Origin: Paracoccus sp. (in: a-proteobacteria)
Lineage (GTDB): Bacteria; Pseudomonadota; Alphaproteobacteria; Rhodobacterales; Rhodobacteraceae
NCBI GenBank assembly: GCA_018056045.1
Contig: JAGPGI010000063.1
Location: 1-10,340 of the forward strand
DNA length: 10,340 bases
Reading direction: 5' to 3'
Position numbers and translations under genes: made by a program. The notes below the pieces were generated by a model, which made no database searches, was not told the origin of the DNA, and saw only the letters and a list, made by a program, of their open reading frames with translations. Every line of letters starts with the position of its first letter. Within the stretch, counting starts at the first letter, position 1. Shown here in pieces: positions 6,363 to 10,340 of the stretch.

Positions 6363-6388
6363 AAAACCCGCCCTGATGGGCGGGTTTT
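6363..6388. terminator. Symmetrical intrinsic terminator, probably bidirectional
   Basis: A perfect 11-bp inverted repeat, AAAACCCGCCC (6363-6373) and GGGCGGGTTTT (6378-6388), flanks a TGAT loop. It lies between the stop of the plus-strand MepK-like gene (6332) and the stop of the minus-strand SseB-family gene (6409). On both strands a GC stem runs into a T-run, so it can terminate both convergent transcripts. Confidence 0.9.
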
Positions 6389-6408
6389 CGTTATTTTGGG
6401 GCGCCAAA

Positions 6409-7161
6409 CTAGCGTAGGCGCGGTGGCGCCTTGGGGTCGCGCTTTGGCGGCTCGGGCGCCGGGGGCGGCTCGGGGGTTTCAAGGGTCAGCGCGCCGGCAG
6501 GCATGTCACGATCGGCAAAGCCGATATCGACGCCGCCCGGCACCTGCGGCAGAAACGCCAGAAGTTCGGCAAATGCCTTGGCGACGGCCTCCTCATGGGC
6601 GGGTGCGACGCCTTGCAGCATCAGCGCATGGCCGGTCCGGCCCTCGGCCCATTCCGCCTGCACCAGCGTCAGCCGCCCGACCAGCCCGATCATGTCACCC
6701 AGACGCCGGGCCAGCGGCTCGGACAGCAGCGCCACGGCCTCGGGCGTCGGCGGCAGCAGACGCCGCGCGTTTGTGGCGCTGGCCATGCTGGGCCGCGCGG
6801 CCAGCGCCGCGGTCAGCCAGCGCAACGTCGCCGCATCCAGCATCAGCTGCGAGGGCTGGCCGGGATTGACCAGAAGCCCCTGCCCCTCATCGGCAAGTGC
6901 GGAGGCCAGCACCCTGCCCGGCAGCGCCAGATAGGCAACCGGGCCGCCCGTGAATGCGGCAAGGCGTTCCTCACTGTCGCAGGCCAGCACAAAGCGCCCC
7001 TCGGCCAGATCGAAGCTGCGTAGCTCGGCGGTATCGCCCGCCGGCTCGGCGACCAATGCCGCGAACAGCTCGGTATCGGCCAGCCGCGACAGCACTTGGG
7101 CGCGGGCCGGCGCCTCGGCCTCATGGAACGGGACAGGGCAAAGCTCATCCAGCGGGGTCAT
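6409..7161 (-). CDS. SseB-family protein of unknown function
   Basis: This 250-residue soluble protein lacks a signal peptide and membrane segments. The N-terminal half (about 20-118) fits the SseB N-terminal domain: ADTELFAAL, then RSFDLAEGRFVLACDSEERLA (in two parts), GGPVAYLALPGR and GLLVNPGQPS, the conserved order in this family. A second region (about 150-225) resembles the SseB C-terminal part. It ends with a Pro/Glu/Lys-rich tail (about 230-250), probably disordered. Despite the name, which comes from a Salmonella regulator unrelated in role, the biochemical function of bacterial SseB-domain proteins is not known. Its ATG lies inside the last 17 bases of the UDG-family gene, with AAAGAG a few bases upstream, so the two are probably translated together. 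Family call is from pattern recognition, not a search. Confidence 0.75.
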   Translation of the reverse strand: MTPLDELCPVPFHEAEAPARAQVLSRLADTELFAALVAEPAGDTAELRSFDLAEGRFVLACDSEERLAAFTGGPVAYLALPGRVLASALADEGQGLLVNPGQPSQLMLDAATLRWLTAALAARPSMASATNARRLLPPTPEAVALLSEPLARRLGDMIGLVGRLTLVQAEWAEGRTGHALMLQGVAPAHEEAVAKAFAELLAFLPQVPGGVDIGFADRDMPAGALTLETPEPPPAPEPPKRDPKAPPRLR

Positions 7162-7750
7162 CGATCTCTTTCAACTCATGGGCGACAGCGGCTCGCAGTG
7201 CCGGCAGAAGGTCGGCCTCGAACCAGGGGTTTCTTTTCAGCCAGCCGGTATTGCGCCAGGACGGGTGAGGCAAGGGAAAGATGCGCGGCGCGTGGTCGCG
7301 CCAGCCGGCGACGGTCGCTGTCACCCCACTTTCAGCCGCCGCGCCCAGATGCCAGCGCTGCGCATGGCCGCCGATCAGAAGCGTCAGCCGCGGTTGCAGT
7401 CCCGCCATCACCCGCTGGCGCCAGGTCTGCGCGCAGATGGGTGGCGGCGGCAGATCGGCTCCCTTTGCATCATAACCCGGAAAGCAGAAGGCCATCGGCA
7501 CGATGGCGATGCGGCGGCGGTCGTAGAAGATATCGTCCGAAACGCCCATCCAGTCGCGCAGCCGCGCACCCGAGCGGTCGTCAAAGGGCCGCCCGCTTTC
7601 ATGAACGCGCATTCCCGGCGCCTGCCCGGCGACAAGGATCGGCGCGGCGGCATCGAACCAGACCACCGGGCGCGGGCTGTGATGTGTGGCGCTGGCCGCG
7701 AAGCGCGGGGCGCAAAGCCGGCAGGCGGCAATGTCGCATTCTAGGCTCAT
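7145..7750 (-). CDS. Uracil-DNA-glycosylase-family protein, Fe-S type
   Basis: This 201-residue cytoplasmic protein has the UDG-superfamily fold motifs. Motif 1 is GQAPG (42-46) followed by SGRPFDDRSGARLRDW; motif 2 is LPHPSWRN (His162). Cys10 and Cys13 (CRLC) plus Cys89 (FCFPG) and Cys106 (ICAQTW) match the four-cysteine iron-sulfur layout of family 4 enzymes. Family 4 has Glu in GEAPG, while here it is Gln43, as I recall for a widespread proteobacterial subgroup whose substrate is not well defined. Base-excision of uracil or another damaged base is therefore likely but not proven. The gene overlaps the SseB-family gene by 17 nt and is divergent from the capsule operon. The ATG at 7750 has a GGGGGCG stretch just upstream as a poor but usable ribosome site. 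Confidence 0.85.
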   Translation of the reverse strand: MSLECDIAACRLCAPRFAASATHHSPRPVVWFDAAAPILVAGQAPGMRVHESGRPFDDRSGARLRDWMGVSDDIFYDRRRIAIVPMAFCFPGYDAKGADLPPPPICAQTWRQRVMAGLQPRLTLLIGGHAQRWHLGAAAESGVTATVAGWRDHAPRIFPLPHPSWRNTGWLKRNPWFEADLLPALRAAVAHELKEIDDPAG

Positions 7751-7826
7751 CGCCCCCAGATAGGCATGCGCGACCGAACTGGGAAGTGCCGCCCTTCACC
7801 ATATATAAAGCATTCTATGGCCATGG

Positions 7827-7853
7827 TGGACAGTAAGACTTTGCGGGCATAAT
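7827..7853 (+). promoter_or_regulatory. Weak promoter candidate for the capsule export operon
   Basis: The 197-bp gap between the divergent UDG and KpsT-like genes contains TGGACA (7827-7832) and CATAAT (7848-7853), each one base from the sigma-70 consensus. The spacer of 15 is short. An AT-rich patch ATATATAAAG just to the left (7801-7810) could supply a -10 for the minus-strand genes, but I see no convincing -35 for it. Confidence 0.28.
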
Positions 7854-7910
7854 GTTCGCGCCTGCGGCGTCGTCATGCGGGCCGTGGCGTCAAGGGTATT
7901 ACAGACGGCT

Positions 7911-7931
7911 CCGGCGATAATGCGCTGCCGG
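7911..7931 (+). promoter_or_regulatory. Small hairpin just before the KpsT-like start
   Basis: CCGGC (7911-7915) and GCCGG (7927-7931) form a 5-bp inverted repeat with an 11-base loop, ending 16 nt before the ATG at 7948 and close to the presumed ribosome site GGAA (7937-7940). It might affect translation initiation. In GC-rich DNA such a stem is not rare. Confidence 0.22.
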
Positions 7932-7947
7932 TGCGCGGAATGGGCAG

Positions 7948-8601
7948 ATGATCGAATTTGACAGTGTTTCCAAGTCATTCTGGACTGGCACCCAGCGCAA
8001 GGTGATTCTTGAACGGGCATCCTTTCGCATCGAGCTGGGGCGCTCCATGGGCATTCTGGCCCCCAACGGCACCGGCAAGACGACGATCATCAACATGATG
8101 TGCGGGTTGGAAAAGCCGGATGAGGGCACGATCCGCACCGATTGCCGGGTCTCGTTCCCACTGGGCTTCATGGGGGGGATCACGCCCACGCTCAGCGCCA
8201 ATGAGAATGCGCGCTTCATCGCCCGCGTCTACGGGTTGGATCCCGACTATGTCGAGGCGTTCTGCCGCTGGCTGACCAGCATCGACGAATATTTCGACAT
8301 GCCGGTCGGCACCTACAGTTCGGGAATGCGGGCCCGCTTTACCTTCTCGCTGCTTCTGGCGCTGGAATTCGACATCTACCTGATCGATGAGGGCATGCCG
8401 ACGACGACGGATGCCGAATTCAACCGCAAGGCCGGCGCCGTGCTATATGACCGGCTGCGATCGTCGACCGTGGTGGTGGTGTCGCATCAGGCCAAGACCA
8501 TCGAAAAATTCTGCAATTCTGCCGCCGTTCTGCGGGACGGCAAACTATATCAGTTCGAAACCCTCGAAGAGGCCAAGCAGTATTATGACTACACCGCCTA
8601 A
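7948..8601 (+). CDS. kpsT: KpsT-like ATP-binding subunit of a capsule polysaccharide ABC exporter
   Basis: This 217-residue ATPase should power export of a group 2-type capsular (or related) polysaccharide across the inner membrane together with a KpsM-type permease. Walker A is APNGTGKT (38-45), the ABC signature is YSSGMRARF (123-131), Walker B is IYLIDE (143-148, Glu148), and the switch His is His180 in VVSHQ. The YSSGMRARF signature and VSFPLGFMGG after the first lobe are typical of the KpsT/BexA/CtrD group, as is the short length. Two deviations: the first P-loop Gly is Ala38, and the D-loop region reads TTTDAEF where I would expect a VGD-like motif. GGAA lies seven bases before the ATG. 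The last 17 bases overlap the KpsE-like gene. Confidence 0.92.
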   Translation: MIEFDSVSKSFWTGTQRKVILERASFRIELGRSMGILAPNGTGKTTIINMMCGLEKPDEGTIRTDCRVSFPLGFMGGITPTLSANENARFIARVYGLDPDYVEAFCRWLTSIDEYFDMPVGTYSSGMRARFTFSLLLALEFDIYLIDEGMPTTTDAEFNRKAGAVLYDRLRSSTVVVVSHQAKTIEKFCNSAAVLRDGKLYQFETLEEAKQYYDYTA

Positions 8602-10336
8602 AGCGCGCCTCTATCGCAGCAGTCGTGAGGAATCCGTTCTGGCGGTCAATCGTCCGGGCGATTCTGTCGAAACCGCGCGCAAGGTGCAGATCGAAATACA
8701 CAAGCGCAAGGCAGATCAGGGCGCGGCTCCGACCCCGGATGCAGAGCCATTCGCGGCCGCTGCAAGCGATGACGGCTTCGGCGACATGCGCTTTCCCGGC
8801 GCCGCCCCCAAGCCGGCTGCGGAACCGGGTCAGGCAACGATGGAGGAGCGCATCGCCGCCGTCCGCGCCGAAAACCTGACCGACCGGCAATTGCGCATGG
8901 CCCGCCGCATCGCCGCCATGCACGAGATCGACGTCGACTCGGATCAGGCGGCGGTGATTGCCCTGCGCGACCGCGGGATCGACCCCTTCCACCGCGCGTC
9001 TGTCAGCCAGATCCTGTCCGCCGAGGGCGCGCGTGCCCAAGCGCAGAACATGGATGCCCCGCAATCCGTCAAGGCCAATATTCCGGCCAAGCCTCCCCGC
9101 CCTGCCCCGCAGCGCCGCGGCACCGAAATCGTGCCGGTCGCGCCGGGTTCGACCAAGCTTCCCTCGCGCGAGACGCTGACCGAGGATCGCCGCGCCGCCG
9201 AGATCATCCGTATCCAGCAGGACATCGCGCGCCGGCGCCAGCGCCGGCTGATGATGCTGGCTGCGCGGCTCTTTGCCTTTGTCGGCATTCCGACCATTCT
9301 GGCGGCGTTTTATTACCTGTTCGTGGCGACCCCGCTTTATGCGACCTATTCCACCTTCCAGATCCAGCAGGCCGAGAAGGCCAGTTCCAGCGGGGCCGGC
9401 GGGCTCTTCGGCGGCACGCAACTGGCGACGAATACCGATTCGGTTTCCGTGCAAAGCTATCTGACCTCGCGCGACGCCATGCTGCGGCTGGATCAGGATC
9501 TGGGTTTCAAGGAGGCGTTTCAGGACCCGACCGTCGACCCGATCCTGCGGCTTGCGCCGGACGCCACCAATGAACAGACCTACAAGCTTTACCAGGATCT
9601 GGTGAAGATCGGTTACGATCCCACCGAGGGCGTGCTGAACATGGAGGTGATCGCCCCCGACCCCCAGCTTTCGGAAGAGTTCTCGCATGCCCTGATCAAA
9701 TATGCCGAGGGTCAGGTCGATCAGATGACGGCCCGCCTGCGCGGCGACCAGATGCAGGGCGCGATCGAAAGCTATCAGGATGCCGAGGAGAAGGTGCTGA
9801 ATGCGCAGCGCCGCGTCCAGACCCTGCAACAGCAGCTTGGCGTGCTCGACCCCGTGGCCGAAGGCGCCGTCGTCATGAACCAGATCGCCGAGTTCGAGCG
9901 CCAGCTCGCGGCCAAGCGGCTTGAGCTGGGCCAGCTCGAGGCCAATGCCCGTCCGAACCAGAGCCGGGTCTCGGGGGTCAAGGGCGACATCTCGCGGCTT
10001 GAGGCGATGATCGGCGAGACCCGCAGCCAGCTGACCCAGGGCAACAAGACCCGTGGCTCGCTCGCGACCATCTCGGGTGAGATCAGGATCGCGGAATCCG
10101 ACCTGCAAACCCGGCAGGAACTCTTGGCCACCGCTGCCGCGCAAATGGAAACCGCGCGGATCGAGGCCAACAAGCAGGTGCGTTACCTGTCGCTTTCGGT
10201 GGCGCCGGTGGCCCCGGACGAGGCGACATATCCCAAGGCTTTCCAAAACACGATCGTGGCGTTCCTGATCTTTTCAGGCATCTATCTGATGCTCTCGCTG
10301 ACCGCTTCGATCCTGCGCGAACAGGTGTCTTCATGA
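8585..10336 (+). CDS. kpsE: KpsE-like inner-membrane/periplasmic capsule export protein with long N-terminus
   Basis: This 583-residue protein belongs to the polysaccharide co-polymerase/adaptor group that links the ABC exporter to the outer-membrane channel. The C-terminal 365 or so residues match a normal KpsE: membrane helix about 222-248, periplasmic region with long coiled coil about 377-530, a Pro-rich SVAPVAPDEATYPK (538-551) before the second helix (about 556-577), and a short cytoplasmic end. Ahead lies about 220 extra cytoplasmic residues: low-complexity Ala/Pro stretches flank a compact segment, about 88-150, with LTDRQLRMARRIAAMHEI and VIALRDRGIDPFHRAS. The ATG at 8585 lies within the kpsT end; GAAGAGG lies 12 bases before it, rather far, so a later start (e.g. 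ATG at 8840) is possible. The stop overlaps the next gene's ATG. Confidence 0.9.
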   Translation: MTTPPKARLYRSSREESVLAVNRPGDSVETARKVQIEIHKRKADQGAAPTPDAEPFAAAASDDGFGDMRFPGAAPKPAAEPGQATMEERIAAVRAENLTDRQLRMARRIAAMHEIDVDSDQAAVIALRDRGIDPFHRASVSQILSAEGARAQAQNMDAPQSVKANIPAKPPRPAPQRRGTEIVPVAPGSTKLPSRETLTEDRRAAEIIRIQQDIARRRQRRLMMLAARLFAFVGIPTILAAFYYLFVATPLYATYSTFQIQQAEKASSSGAGGLFGGTQLATNTDSVSVQSYLTSRDAMLRLDQDLGFKEAFQDPTVDPILRLAPDATNEQTYKLYQDLVKIGYDPTEGVLNMEVIAPDPQLSEEFSHALIKYAEGQVDQMTARLRGDQMQGAIESYQDAEEKVLNAQRRVQTLQQQLGVLDPVAEGAVVMNQIAEFERQLAAKRLELGQLEANARPNQSRVSGVKGDISRLEAMIGETRSQLTQGNKTRGSLATISGEIRIAESDLQTRQELLATAAAQMETARIEANKQVRYLSLSVAPVAPDEATYPKAFQNTIVAFLIFSGIYLMLSLTASILREQVSS

Positions 10337-10340
10337 ACCA
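10333..10340 (+). CDS. Start of next capsule-operon gene, cut by window end
   Basis: ATGAAC begins at 10333 and overlaps the KpsE-like TGA as ATGA, the coupling already seen elsewhere in this window. Only Met-Asn can be read. From the usual order in such operons a KpsM-type permease or an outer-membrane export protein would be expected, but nothing here shows which. Confidence 0.45.

Noticed and set aside
5697..6482. A 261-codon minus-strand frame opposite the MepK-like gene
   Set aside because: It covers the terminator and the Tat signal region of a well-supported plus-strand gene and shows no family features.
7866..7891. Direct repeat GGCGTC spaced by 20 bp before the KpsT-like gene
   Set aside because: Only six bases and two copies in GC-rich DNA; too likely by chance.
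7796..8020. A short minus-strand frame over the capsule promoter region
   Set aside because: It overlaps the KpsT-like start antisense, has biased composition and no recognisable domain.
8420..10246. A 608-codon minus-strand frame opposite the KpsE-like gene
   Set aside because: Antisense shadow; the plus strand has membrane helices and a coiled coil in the expected places.

Overview
The window looks like chromosomal DNA of a Rhodobacteraceae-type alphaproteobacterium, probably Paracoccus or a close relative. I base this on the high GC content, strongly GC-biased third codon positions, the gene families present, and an intergenic motif (CCAAAATATCC followed by a G-run and a GC hairpin) that I recall as common between genes in that family. 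The genus is inference; nothing in the window is a definitive marker. Coding density is very high, and the longest non-coding stretch is 286 bp. No tRNA, rRNA, CRISPR array, IS element or phage gene was seen.

Left part (10-5485, all minus strand). Reading in the direction of transcription, a probable four-gene unit runs from right to left: a secreted YcbB/LdtD-type L,D-transpeptidase (5485-3830), LpxD (3797-2703), a stand-alone acyl carrier protein (2670-2410) and a beta-ketoacyl-ACP synthase (2413-1064). Gaps are 32 nt, 32 nt and a 4-nt ATGA overlap. This unit combines peptidoglycan 3-3 cross-linking with lipid A acylation and a private ACP/ketosynthase pair. It ends at a strong GC hairpin (1017-1043). 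Beyond that lies a separate EamA/DMT-type permease gene (894-10).

Middle part (5486-6388). A 286-bp divergent regulatory region separates the L,D-transpeptidase from a plus-strand gene for a Tat-exported DUF882/peptidase M15-like protein (5772-6332), related to E. coli YcbK/MepK, which cleaves L,D cross-links. A maker and a likely breaker of 3-3 cross-links therefore face each other. The region between them carries three GGCGAA motifs at an exact 20-bp period and a leader with overlapping inverted repeats. A symmetrical hairpin terminator (6363-6388) follows and probably also serves the convergent minus-strand genes.

Right part (6409-10340). A minus-strand pair overlaps by 17 nt: a Fe-S-type uracil-DNA-glycosylase-family protein (7750-7145) followed by an SseB-family protein (7161-6409). 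Divergent from it, on the plus strand, begins a capsule-export operon: KpsT-like ATPase (7948-8601) and KpsE-like periplasmic adaptor (8585-10336) with an unusually long cytoplasmic N-terminus. The ATG of a further gene, overlapping the KpsE stop as ATGA, is cut by the window end.

I found no complete new defence or mobile system. The items most worth a second look are the L,D-transpeptidase/LpxD/ACP/ketosynthase unit, the Lys-rich N-terminal tail on the ketosynthase, the 20-bp-phased repeats in the divergent cell-wall promoter region, and the extra N-terminal domain of the KpsE homologue.
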